Positions 18,652 to 27,334 of a DNA stretch of 64,000 nucleotides are shown here, in pieces. Where the stretch lies: the NCBI GenBank assembly GCA_017525235.1, contig JAFXTC010000001.1:1-64000 (forward strand). Reading direction: 5' to 3'. The position numbers were made by a program, and so were the translations under genes. The DNA comes from Bacteroidaceae bacterium (GTDB taxonomy: Bacteria > Bacteroidota > Bacteroidia > Bacteroidales > Bacteroidaceae). The notes beneath the pieces were generated by a model. It did not search any database, was not told the DNA's origin, and worked only from the letters and a program-made list of their open reading frames with translations. Numbering within the stretch: the stretch's first letter is position 1; each line of letters begins with the position of its first letter.

Positions 18652-21600
18652 TTATTCTGCTGGCTTGTTAGCAATAATTGTCAGAAGAGCTGAGAGGTCA
18701 GCAACAGTTACTTCACCATCACCAGTAATATCTGCAGCAGGATACTCAGCAGCAGTACCACCATTGGCTATGATTGTCAGAAGAGCAGAAACATCAGCAA
18801 CGGTAACGTCGTTATCACCTGTAATATCACCTGTGTTATCAGGTTTCGCATTGATAATGAAGTGACGGGCACTGAAGGAAAGCTCATCTGCTTTCTTTGC
18901 TACGACGTGCCATGTAATAGTATGGTTAGCCTTTCCAAAGCCACCATCCTTAATAGCGTCGGTAATGTCAATGGTAACAGGAGTCCACTCGGTTGCAGGT
19001 GCAAGTGTGGGAACCTGAATCTGATAAGCTTTAGTTCCGAATTCCATATAACCGCCCTCGATGGCCTCTGTCGTCTTGTAATCGAAGGTCAGCAATACTT
19101 CGTCCTCCTTCAAATCATCATATAAAGTCTTCAGAACTAACCAAGGATTCTTACCGTCTGCTTCGATTTCATACTCGAAGGCACCTTCGTAACCTTCACC
19201 TTCTACGAATTCTACGTTATAGATTTCATCCTCACTAATCTCAAGGTAGTCGGGATACTTGGCAAGAAGTTCTGCCTGTGCTTTCTTAGCGGCAGCAGAA
19301 TTTTCATAAGAACCTCCCGACAAGGCGTCTGCTACTTCAAAGATATCATCCTCAACGTCTCCAGGATGGTTCTGCCACTTATTTAATACAGCATCCTTGT
19401 AGAAGCAGAGTTCATAATATGCAGCCTTTGTTGCATAAATCTCCTCGAACAAGTTTCCGGCAGCCACTAACTGATCTACGGTAGTACTATTAGCAACAGA
19501 TGCCAAAGCCTCTATCTGGGCAGCACCAAAGTTAGGAGCAGTCTTATAGTCCGTTGCTTCATCAGGAGACTCAGGTACATAAACATCTGTCAGGGTTGTA
19601 GCACGGTCACCATTGTACTCGGCAGCAGCAGCAATAGCATCGGCTGCATCTTCACCCAGATACTTCAGACGGAAGTTACCAGCACCCAGCCAGTCGCCAC
19701 CTACAGTAGTACCCTCGTTCTTCAAACCAAACTTTAAGTTGCCGTTGGTTACCTTAGCAACCATGGTAATCTCATAACGGTCATGCAGAATAGCGTTGAT
19801 AGTACCCTGAACACCCCATATTACATAACCTACGACAACAGAGTCAACTGCAGGATCGTTCACGGGGTCATTAACGTCGCAATAATAGATCTCCTTATCA
19901 GCATGAGTTCCTGACCAAGCAGCGTCCTTATCTTCTTCCATAAACTCACGAACAGCAGGAACGAAAGTCTTGGTATCGTTGGCAAATGCCATAGCTGCAT
20001 AGTTGAAACTGTTGATATTACCATTGGGACGGAAACCAGCATTCAACTTCACTTCGTAGTAACCGTTCTTCAGACCCTTCAGTGTCTGACTGATGTTGAA
20101 TTTTGACTGCTCGTTGCAGAATTCTGCAGCAGACATAGTACCGGCTTCGTTTGTCTCATTGGTATACAGATAACCATCCCAGCCTTCTGCTTTTCTTGTA
20201 CCAGAAACCTTTTCGCCCTTTTCGTCCAGCACATCCTCTGCAACAGCAAAACTACGGTTGACGATTATAGCTGAAATATCAGTACCAGCTACATAACCAG
20301 CAAGAACTGCAGCCGACTTCAAAGATTCCATGAACTCGATTTCCTCAGCTACCACGCTGTCGGCAAGTACATGATTTTCAAGGATGTACTCTACAGAACC
20401 ATGGATGAATGCTTCGTTAGGTTCAATAGCGTCATCACCAATGTAAGACTTCAACGTTGTCAAAGCTTCAGATTCATCAAGATTGTTCTCTTCGAGATAC
20501 TGATTAAGGTCATCGCGGCTTTCGCTGAAACGAGTGTAAACCTTAGCACTGGCAGTAATTTGCTCGCGAAGAGTTTCAAGCTTATAGTTAACAACGAAGA
20601 GTTCCTCCATATTGGCACAATCCTCAATTTCAGGAATCGTCTCCTTATACTGGTCGATAAGAGCCTGCTCAGCAATAATATCGGTCTCGAATGCTTCTGC
20701 ATTATCTCTATACTCGGTCTTGATTTCTTCGAATTCCTCGGGAGTTCCGAAGTGCAACTCGTTCATCTGAATAGATGTGCCTTCGTAAGCCTTGGTTACA
20801 ACTACCTTATAATATGTATACTTCTCGGTAGTTCCAGTGCTGAAGCCGAAGTAAGAAGGCTCTGCATTAACGGGATGCAGACGATCCTGACCAACGTTCT
20901 CCTTAGAGTCAATCAATACCCAGCCTTCTGCATCCTTCTTGGCATCAGCATCACCTACGAAGTTAGCACCGTAAATGTACCATGTGCCCCAGTTACGACT
21001 AGGATAGCTGCCGGTATCATTACCTGTAGTCAGGGTGTAGAAGAATGGATTGGTAGCATCCAGCGTACGGAAGATGATATAAGTGTCGCCATTGGCATCA
21101 GCAGCACCACCCCACTTGGTAGCGTTAATAGTATTGCCTTCTTCGTCTTTACTATTCAAAGCAATACCGTCAATAAGGTGACCGTAGAAGCCGTCGCCCC
21201 ACTGACCTACCGTATGACCGCCAAGCAGAATATAAACACCATCGTTGACAGCATTTACCATATTCTGAATGTAACCAATTTCACCACTTGGCAGAATTTC
21301 GGTCCTATGTTCTTTATTATCATCATCTACCTCAACTATTATATCTGCTGCGGTTCCAATTTGTTCGTTATCAAGATTGAGGTTCTCCATAATATAGGCA
21401 TGCGTACCATTGATGTACATGCTGTTGGGACCGACATTCTCGCTTGTGTAACCGTCGAACCATGCCTGAAGACCTTCAGAAGCTGCACCTGCACCAGTAA
21501 GCTGACTATACCAATCCTCGTACTCGATATACTTCTCAACAGAACTTGCAATCAAATCCTGCAGGTCTTTCAGCTCATTCTTAAACTTCATCAAGTCTGG

Positions 21601-23784
21601 AGCATAAGTGGCATTGCACATTTCCTCATACTTTGCTTTGTAGGCATCGGTATAACCCTTATATGCAGGTTCTTCGTCGGGGTCATAGTCCTTAAATTCT
21701 TCAATAAATTCCTCACGGTAGTTAACCAAGTCACCCATGTTGTAGAAGGTGAACTCGTTCATCTGCATACCGCCTGAGTGGTAAACTTCAATCTTGAAGT
21801 ACTGGTAAGGCTCTGTACAACCGATAGAGAGGTTAATGTAGCTTTCAAACAGACTGGTAGTCTTCAAAACGTCTGTGCCTACATTTTCCTTTACATCGAT
21901 AAGTACCCAACCTTCGGCATCCTTGGTAGCCTCTTCGTCGCTATTGAAGTTGGCTGCCCAAATCTTCCAGTTTTTCCAGTTACGATCAGTATAAATACCT
22001 GTATCACCACCTGTTACAAGACCATAGTAGGTGGGCTTAATGGGTTCATTCGACTTGAAAATAACAAAGCGGTCGCCACTAGTGGCTGTACCCCACTTGG
22101 TGTTGGTACGATCACCGTCGATCAAAGAACCAGGACCTTCGGCTGCATTCCAGTTATCTGTAGTACCAGTAAGGAATTCGTAGCCTACCTCGCCAATTGG
22201 ATCATCCACAACCTTTACATTAGCCTGAAGGTATGCAGAGAAACGCTTAGCCTCGGCAGAAGCTTCGGCACCTGTTATCTGACGGTTAGCCAAAATATAG
22301 GCATAGTTACCACAAGGATAGTCATCGTTAGGAGCAATGGCATCTGTCTCGCTAATCCAACCATTTACATATGCCACGGCTGCATCTGCCACGTTGTTAT
22401 CTTTCAACTGGTTGATGGCAGAATTGCGTACGGTAACCAATTCGGCATATAGGTTCTTAGAAGCATTTATCTTGGTAACCAATTCGTCAACAGCAGTAGT
22501 CAGCTGACCCAAAGTAATGGGATCGGAACAAGCCTTGATGTTTGCAACAAGCTCTGCCATCTGGTCGTACAGAGTCTTCTCTGCAAAGTCCTCTGCATTA
22601 TAACGCTCTGCAGTAGCAGTAAGAAGTGCATTGCGGTCAAGAGCAAATACGTATTCATCACCTAAAGAGAACTCTGACATCTGCATAAGACCACTAGTCA
22701 CACACTGGTCGAGTTCAATTTTGAAGTACTTATAAGCAGTGGTATTCGCTACTGAGAGTGTGAAATAAGCCTGAGCAAAGTTGGCAGCAGGAAGTTGATT
22801 CAAACCTATGCCTGCAGTAACATTGTACTTGTCGTCAAGAACAACCCACTTTTCTGAGGTACGGGTAACGGCATCATCATCATCTGCATTCATACCATAG
22901 ATGTGCCACTGTTTCCAGTTACGGCCGGGGTTGTTGCCCGTATCGTTACCTGTAACCATAGAATAGTAGGTGGGGGCCATAGTACGGGAAGCCTTGAAAA
23001 TAATATAACCTCCATTCGCGGTCGCACCTTCCTCCCTATTGGTAAAGCTACAGCACCACTTGTTGTCGGTTTTACCATCAATAAGGTTGCCTACGCCCTC
23101 ACCGCCAAAACCGGCAGGATCGCCTGAGAGAAGGCTATATTTGACAGGCTCGTCGGTAGTTGTACCTTGATCAGACAGTTCCTTGAGGTACTGTTCCAAT
23201 TCGCTATAGGTGCCTAATCCCCATTCAGACATCTGCAGCCAGATGTCACCACCTGCAACAGACTCGGTAATCTCAATCCAGTAGTACTGGAAAGCTGTTT
23301 CACCTTCGTAGTCAAACTGGAAACCCTTAACAGCTTTGCTTGCTTCGGGCAGTTTCTCGTTTTCACGATCATCGAGAAGTGTCCAACCACTAGCTGCCGG
23401 ATCATCAATATCCCCACGCTGAGCATCAGCATCGCTGGCAAAGTTGGCACCGAAAATCTTCCAAGACTTCCAGTTACGAGTAGGATAACTTCCCGTGTCA
23501 GTTCCAGTAACAAGGAAATAAGATTTAGGAACAACGGCTTTCTCTGCCTTCACGATAATGTAAGCAAGGGCACGATCAGGGTTTGCCGGGTCAAAAGAAT
23601 GACCCATCTTGGTGTCCACATTTGCGTCAACCAAGCTGGCATAACCTTCACCGCCCGTACCACCGGTTCCTGACAATGCTGTGAGCTTTACGTACTCAGC
23701 CCACGCACTCTGAGAGCCCATCATCATCACCAAGGCGATGAGACATGACCAAAGAGTGCTAGAAGATGTAAATTTTCTCTTCAT
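18652..23784 (-). CDS. Giant secreted protein: four discoidin-like repeats plus C-terminal dockerin pair
   Basis: A 1710-residue protein with a signal peptide ending S-A-W-A. Four homologous modules each contain G-x-D-T ... R-N-W-x-x-W-x-I-x-x-x-N-F (near residues 104, 288, 600 and 930). They start with a G-E-G ... L-I-D-G-x-x-x-x-K-W-type segment and end with I-Q-M-N-E-L/M-S-E-F. Long helical linkers of FIVAR type separate them. A CBM-like beta-domain follows (about 1200-1400). The last 60 residues (1648-1710) are two dockerin type I-like repeats, D-I-T-G-D-N-D-V-T-V-A-D-V and D-I-T-G-D-G-E-V-T-V-A-D-L, with calcium-loop spacing. Unlike the other giants here it has no K-G-x-Y-I-x-N-G-K-K tail. 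No catalytic domain is seen. A role in cell-surface or glycan binding is inferred. Confidence 0.83.
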   Translation of the reverse strand: MKRKFTSSSTLWSCLIALVMMMGSQSAWAEYVKLTALSGTGGTGGEGYASLVDANVDTKMGHSFDPANPDRALAYIIVKAEKAVVPKSYFLVTGTDTGSYPTRNWKSWKIFGANFASDADAQRGDIDDPAASGWTLLDDRENEKLPEASKAVKGFQFDYEGETAFQYYWIEITESVAGGDIWLQMSEWGLGTYSELEQYLKELSDQGTTTDEPVKYSLLSGDPAGFGGEGVGNLIDGKTDNKWCCSFTNREEGATANGGYIIFKASRTMAPTYYSMVTGNDTGNNPGRNWKQWHIYGMNADDDDAVTRTSEKWVVLDDKYNVTAGIGLNQLPAANFAQAYFTLSVANTTAYKYFKIELDQCVTSGLMQMSEFSLGDEYVFALDRNALLTATAERYNAEDFAEKTLYDQMAELVANIKACSDPITLGQLTTAVDELVTKINASKNLYAELVTVRNSAINQLKDNNVADAAVAYVNGWISETDAIAPNDDYPCGNYAYILANRQITGAEASAEAKRFSAYLQANVKVVDDPIGEVGYEFLTGTTDNWNAAEGPGSLIDGDRTNTKWGTATSGDRFVIFKSNEPIKPTYYGLVTGGDTGIYTDRNWKNWKIWAANFNSDEEATKDAEGWVLIDVKENVGTDVLKTTSLFESYINLSIGCTEPYQYFKIEVYHSGGMQMNEFTFYNMGDLVNYREEFIEEFKDYDPDEEPAYKGYTDAYKAKYEEMCNATYAPDLMKFKNELKDLQDLIASSVEKYIEYEDWYSQLTGAGAASEGLQAWFDGYTSENVGPNSMYINGTHAYIMENLNLDNEQIGTAADIIVEVDDDNKEHRTEILPSGEIGYIQNMVNAVNDGVYILLGGHTVGQWGDGFYGHLIDGIALNSKDEEGNTINATKWGGAADANGDTYIIFRTLDATNPFFYTLTTGNDTGSYPSRNWGTWYIYGANFVGDADAKKDAEGWVLIDSKENVGQDRLHPVNAEPSYFGFSTGTTEKYTYYKVVVTKAYEGTSIQMNELHFGTPEEFEEIKTEYRDNAEAFETDIIAEQALIDQYKETIPEIEDCANMEELFVVNYKLETLREQITASAKVYTRFSESRDDLNQYLEENNLDESEALTTLKSYIGDDAIEPNEAFIHGSVEYILENHVLADSVVAEEIEFMESLKSAAVLAGYVAGTDISAIIVNRSFAVAEDVLDEKGEKVSGTRKAEGWDGYLYTNETNEAGTMSAAEFCNEQSKFNISQTLKGLKNGYYEVKLNAGFRPNGNINSFNYAAMAFANDTKTFVPAVREFMEEDKDAAWSGTHADKEIYYCDVNDPVNDPAVDSVVVGYVIWGVQGTINAILHDRYEITMVAKVTNGNLKFGLKNEGTTVGGDWLGAGNFRLKYLGEDAADAIAAAAEYNGDRATTLTDVYVPESPDEATDYKTAPNFGAAQIEALASVANSTTVDQLVAAGNLFEEIYATKAAYYELCFYKDAVLNKWQNHPGDVEDDIFEVADALSGGSYENSAAAKKAQAELLAKYPDYLEISEDEIYNVEFVEGEGYEGAFEYEIEADGKNPWLVLKTLYDDLKEDEVLLTFDYKTTEAIEGGYMEFGTKAYQIQVPTLAPATEWTPVTIDITDAIKDGGFGKANHTITWHVVAKKADELSFSARHFIINAKPDNTGDITGDNDVTVADVSALLTIIANGGTAAEYPAADITGDGEVTVADLSALLTIIANKPAE

Positions 23785-23890
23785 TGTGTTTGGTTTTTAG
23801 TTAATAATAAAGTTAAAAATAATTATTGTTTTTAAATTCTTTCCTTAAACATTTATCCATTTACTCTCGCAAAAGTGCTCTTAAAGCATA

Positions 23891-23898
23891 CAAAAATA
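23891..23898 (-). promoter_or_regulatory. Possible -7 element for the 1710-aa gene
   Basis: TATTTTTG on the minus strand fits TAnnTTTG, about 100 nt from the start codon, but no TTTG lies at the right distance. The remaining 23785-24013 gap is AT-rich and shows nothing else. Confidence 0.3.
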
Positions 23899-24013
23899 AG
23901 TATTTTGCGTCATATATTAACCACTTTATATACTTTTGCCCGCTTGTTTAACATTATTTAACTACATGGGCGTACCTTTCCTTTTCTTACACAATCTAAT
24001 AATCATTTCGTTC

Positions 24014-27000
24014 TCACCTAATCACAACCTTCTTGCCATTCAGGATGTAAACACCCTTCTTTGATTGACCATTGACTTTGCGACCAGAAAGGTCATAAGC
24101 CTCATGGGAGTCATAAGGAGTATTGGAGTCATGAGCAATGCCTGTTTCGTTATCCTTAACCACCAACTCGAAATCAAAGGGTGTGTAGTTAACGGCTCCC
24201 AATGCGGAATTGTTTATCTGCTCGTCGATAAGTTTCCAGCAACTGTCATCGGGATTGTTGGTATACGTGTTGCTTCCGTACAATCGCCAACTACAGGGAT
24301 TACGGTCAGGATAAGTGCGAGTGTCATTAGCCGTATAAATGCGGTATCCGTATGGCATAACCTCTTCTTGCGCATCAAAGAGGAAATAAGCCCGATTGTT
24401 AAATGTGCCACAATACTTGGTATATATATTGTTATCACCCGCGTCGGGCCAGTTATGATGCGCTATATTGCTCTCTGTTCCTTTATATACAACAAGAGAA
24501 GGATATTCCTCACCTTCATCGTCTAAGATATCGAATTCGGCAAATTGGATAGTGCCATAACTTCCGCCATTAATGCCAAGGATTTCCCATTTGTAATATC
24601 TATAACCCTGCAAAGACTTTTCAATGTTAGTATAAACACCATTTACATTGTAAACAATTCCACTTGAGGTTTTCAGCACAGGATGACCATCAATCTTACG
24701 GCCATTGTCTATATTCTGTCGCCAAAGAGTTTCACCATTACCGGTATTCAGAAGATAACAGAGCTTACCAGACCACACATCAACTGGGATAATATACTCT
24801 ACCTGATGCGAATAGGCGTCATAACAATTTTGCAATTCTAGAATAAGGTCAGTATATGCAAACTCTTTTCCTAGGGAAGAGCCCTTAATTTTTCCCGCGT
24901 TATAACAGTCTGTGATATATACCTTTCCTTTAGAAGGAGTAATAAGGGCTGCTGCCATACTGTCGGCCTGAATCTTGCCTATATTGTATGAATCCTGTAT
25001 ATAGATAGTACCCAACTTACGGGCATAGCCTAAGAATCCTGCGGCATATCCGCCTGTTGCCGTAACAGTTGCCGCGGTGCTACACTTCGTTATCTTTACC
25101 GTTCCCGAACGCACGTAACCAATCAAGCCACCCACATAATTGGCACCCGAGACAGAACAGGTTGCATCAAGGTGAAGATTCTGTATCTCGGTTCCTGCTG
25201 CACACATGCCAAAGAGACCGACATTATCCTTTCCCGAAATATTCAAATTACTGATGACATGCCCACCACCATCAAACTTGCCACCATACTGTACCTTACT
25301 GTTGCCGATGGGAACGAATTCAGATTGGAAGTCTTCCATATTCAGATCGGTGTTCAGAACGGCATTAGCCTTATTCTCGCCACCGTTTACAATTTCAGCA
25401 AAAAGACAAAGGTCGATAGGCGTGTTAATCTGGTATACTCCGTTCACCTGACGTATTGAACCATAAGAAAGCATCGTGTCCATCCATGAAACACGGTCGT
25501 GTACAAAGTCACGAACACGGTCCACCTCTTTCTCCCACGAACCAGGAACGGCAGGATTAAGCGAAAGCCATTGATTGAGGTAGGGCCAACGGATGAAGTT
25601 GAGGCGGGCAGAAGATCGTATTTCATTACGCAACGAGTCGACATCTGCAGCTACGGAATCTGGCTCGAAAGCACCTTTCCGTCGAAGTTTTCCCCACATG
25701 TCCTGCATACGGGCAAAAGCAGAGGGGTCGGAAAGGACGCGGCCAACAAACTGTGTCCAGTTACCCGTATCGCGTACCTTGTACGTCCAGTCCATGCGTT
25801 CGTTAGCAGGATAGGTTGTCTCGTCATTCTCAAGCGCAAGGTCAGCATCCCATACAGGTCCCACATAAAAGTGATCGTCACCACGATCTTTATACAAGAA
25901 GACCTGACAAAGCATATCGGTATTGCCATTGAACTCGCTTACCAAAATGTGCCTGAGAAATGTTTCCATGTCAAGGACAGAACGCATGCCAATTTCACTA
26001 TCCGTATAATTGGGACCAAAGACAATGCTCTCCATATTGTTCCATGTATCTTCGATATACTGGAACTGTTCGGGCTGCATAATATCTTCATCAGGATCAT
26101 GAATAGAAATAGGATTCCCATATATAGAATAAAAATAATATGGCTCTCGACTGGCGTTGTTATCCACTTCAACATAATAGCCACCTGTGATATTTTCTTC
26201 GTCGATATCCGTCTCCGTCATCTCGGTAATCTCAATACGCCCTTTGTGCACATCCACATGGTCGGCAAGCGTATAAGTGCCGTGATAGTCACCATTGACA
26301 ACGAGGTCAACTACCTGGCTCCAAGGTGTCCACTTCATTTCAGCGCGTTTCGACATTGCCCATGCCACAGGATTACGCATCAGCGTCTTATCGCGATAGC
26401 TGTTGATAAGCACCCACTTTTTTGCTTTCACAGGCGACTCATTGCGTCCATCCTTCATCACGTGATGACTTTTCCCGTCGTTGTACTTCATACGAAAAGC
26501 CTTATTTTCGTGCGTTGCAGAGTAATTGCCTCGCACACGAAACAGAATGGGATATTCCTGCAGCATCTTGCCATCCTCATAAATCAATATGGACTGTGAT
26601 TCAAAATCCTCGCCTCTGTTTTGCGGCATAATTCCATCCTCGACATGAACGCTGAGAGTTGGCAAGTTTGTTATCTGATAGAACTGACTATCGTCACCCT
26701 CACCTTCATGACCGTAGAACTTTAGTTCCGCCACATTACAGTAAGAACCCGCGCTTCCCACATAACGCACATATCGAACGCCACGACTCACATTTATGTT
26801 AGTAATGGTGGACGTTTTTGCAGTAGGTTTTTCTGCAATAAGAAATAAAGGAAGAGCATCCATGAAATTGGGATCATTACCTCCCTCGAACAAAGAAAGC
26901 AACATGCGGTCAGGACCATTGGAGTTGGCGGAGGGGGTATAACTGATGCGAGTAATAACGTGAGGCGAACCTAAATCCAACCCCACCCATTGTCTGTTGC

Positions 27001-27181
27001 TGCTATTTGTGGAAAAATAAGTTGAGGCATCATCATCAAAAGCCTTAACCGCTCCAGACAAATTGGACGATGAAATAACGGTACCCGTCAGCAATTTATC
27101 TGTATTGGCATCATAAGCACGTGCGTTGCTATTAAATAAAAGCAGTATTAATATTGCTTTCAGCAGTTTATCTAAATTCAT
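24014..27181 (-). CDS. CotH-type kinase-fold surface protein with discoidin and GLUG modules, T9SS tail
   Basis: A 1055-residue protein with a signal peptide (MNLDKLLKAILILLLFNSNARA). An F5/8 type C domain spans about 25-150, followed by a CotH-like domain at about 175-560. The CotH part shows P-I-L-F-R-V-R-G-N-Y-S, K-K-W-V-L-I-N-S-Y-R-D-K-T-L-M-R-N, a G-G-Y-Y-V-E-V-D strand and V-G-P-V-W-D-A-D-L-A-L-E. GLUG-like repeats (about 620-800) and a second discoidin-like module containing D-R-N-P-C-S-W-R-L-Y-G-S-N follow. The sorting tail is Y-D-L-S-G-R-K-V ... K-K-G-V-Y-I-L-N-G-K-K. CotH-family proteins are atypical protein kinases in spore-formers; in Bacteroidales their role is unproven. It is paralogous to the protein at 47177-50782. 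Confidence 0.85.
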   Translation of the reverse strand: MNLDKLLKAILILLLFNSNARAYDANTDKLLTGTVISSSNLSGAVKAFDDDASTYFSTNSSNRQWVGLDLGSPHVITRISYTPSANSNGPDRMLLSLFEGGNDPNFMDALPLFLIAEKPTAKTSTITNINVSRGVRYVRYVGSAGSYCNVAELKFYGHEGEGDDSQFYQITNLPTLSVHVEDGIMPQNRGEDFESQSILIYEDGKMLQEYPILFRVRGNYSATHENKAFRMKYNDGKSHHVMKDGRNESPVKAKKWVLINSYRDKTLMRNPVAWAMSKRAEMKWTPWSQVVDLVVNGDYHGTYTLADHVDVHKGRIEITEMTETDIDEENITGGYYVEVDNNASREPYYFYSIYGNPISIHDPDEDIMQPEQFQYIEDTWNNMESIVFGPNYTDSEIGMRSVLDMETFLRHILVSEFNGNTDMLCQVFLYKDRGDDHFYVGPVWDADLALENDETTYPANERMDWTYKVRDTGNWTQFVGRVLSDPSAFARMQDMWGKLRRKGAFEPDSVAADVDSLRNEIRSSARLNFIRWPYLNQWLSLNPAVPGSWEKEVDRVRDFVHDRVSWMDTMLSYGSIRQVNGVYQINTPIDLCLFAEIVNGGENKANAVLNTDLNMEDFQSEFVPIGNSKVQYGGKFDGGGHVISNLNISGKDNVGLFGMCAAGTEIQNLHLDATCSVSGANYVGGLIGYVRSGTVKITKCSTAATVTATGGYAAGFLGYARKLGTIYIQDSYNIGKIQADSMAAALITPSKGKVYITDCYNAGKIKGSSLGKEFAYTDLILELQNCYDAYSHQVEYIIPVDVWSGKLCYLLNTGNGETLWRQNIDNGRKIDGHPVLKTSSGIVYNVNGVYTNIEKSLQGYRYYKWEILGINGGSYGTIQFAEFDILDDEGEEYPSLVVYKGTESNIAHHNWPDAGDNNIYTKYCGTFNNRAYFLFDAQEEVMPYGYRIYTANDTRTYPDRNPCSWRLYGSNTYTNNPDDSCWKLIDEQINNSALGAVNYTPFDFELVVKDNETGIAHDSNTPYDSHEAYDLSGRKVNGQSKKGVYILNGKKVVIR

Positions 27182-27234
27182 GTTTTTGTGCTATTCGAGC
27201 AGGCTTTTTAGCCTGTTCTTTCTTATTTCGGGCG

Positions 27235-27266
27235 CAAAAATAAGAATAATTTTGTGAACAAACAAA
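27235..27266 (-). promoter_or_regulatory. Promoter for the CotH-type gene
   Basis: Minus-strand TATTTTTG (27235-27242) with TTTG (27263-27266) at 20 bp. The predicted leader is about 47 nt and contains a small AGGCT/AGCCT hairpin. It overlaps the divergent rnr promoter. Confidence 0.6.
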
Positions 27267-27283
27267 AAATCTTACTATCTTTG
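27251..27283 (+). promoter_or_regulatory. Promoter for rnr
   Basis: TTTG (27251-27254) and TATCTTTG (27276-27283) are separated by 21 bp. The rnr start codon is about 45 nt beyond the expected transcription start. Confidence 0.65.
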
Positions 27284-27334
27284 CAGAAAATATTCTGCGA
27301 AACTGCTTTCGCGGGGGAATAAAATAAATTTATT

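Noticed and set aside
20371..21777. 468-codon plus-strand frame opposite the 1710-aa gene
   Set aside because: Its length comes from the codon bias of the real gene on the other strand; no start signal, promoter or recognisable domain.
23931..23938. Plus-strand TACTTTTG resembling a -7 promoter element
   Set aside because: No plus-strand gene follows; the region is AT-rich and a chance match is likely.
25499..26599. 366-codon plus-strand frame opposite the CotH-type gene
   Set aside because: Antisense shadow of a well-supported coding sequence, with no family resemblance.
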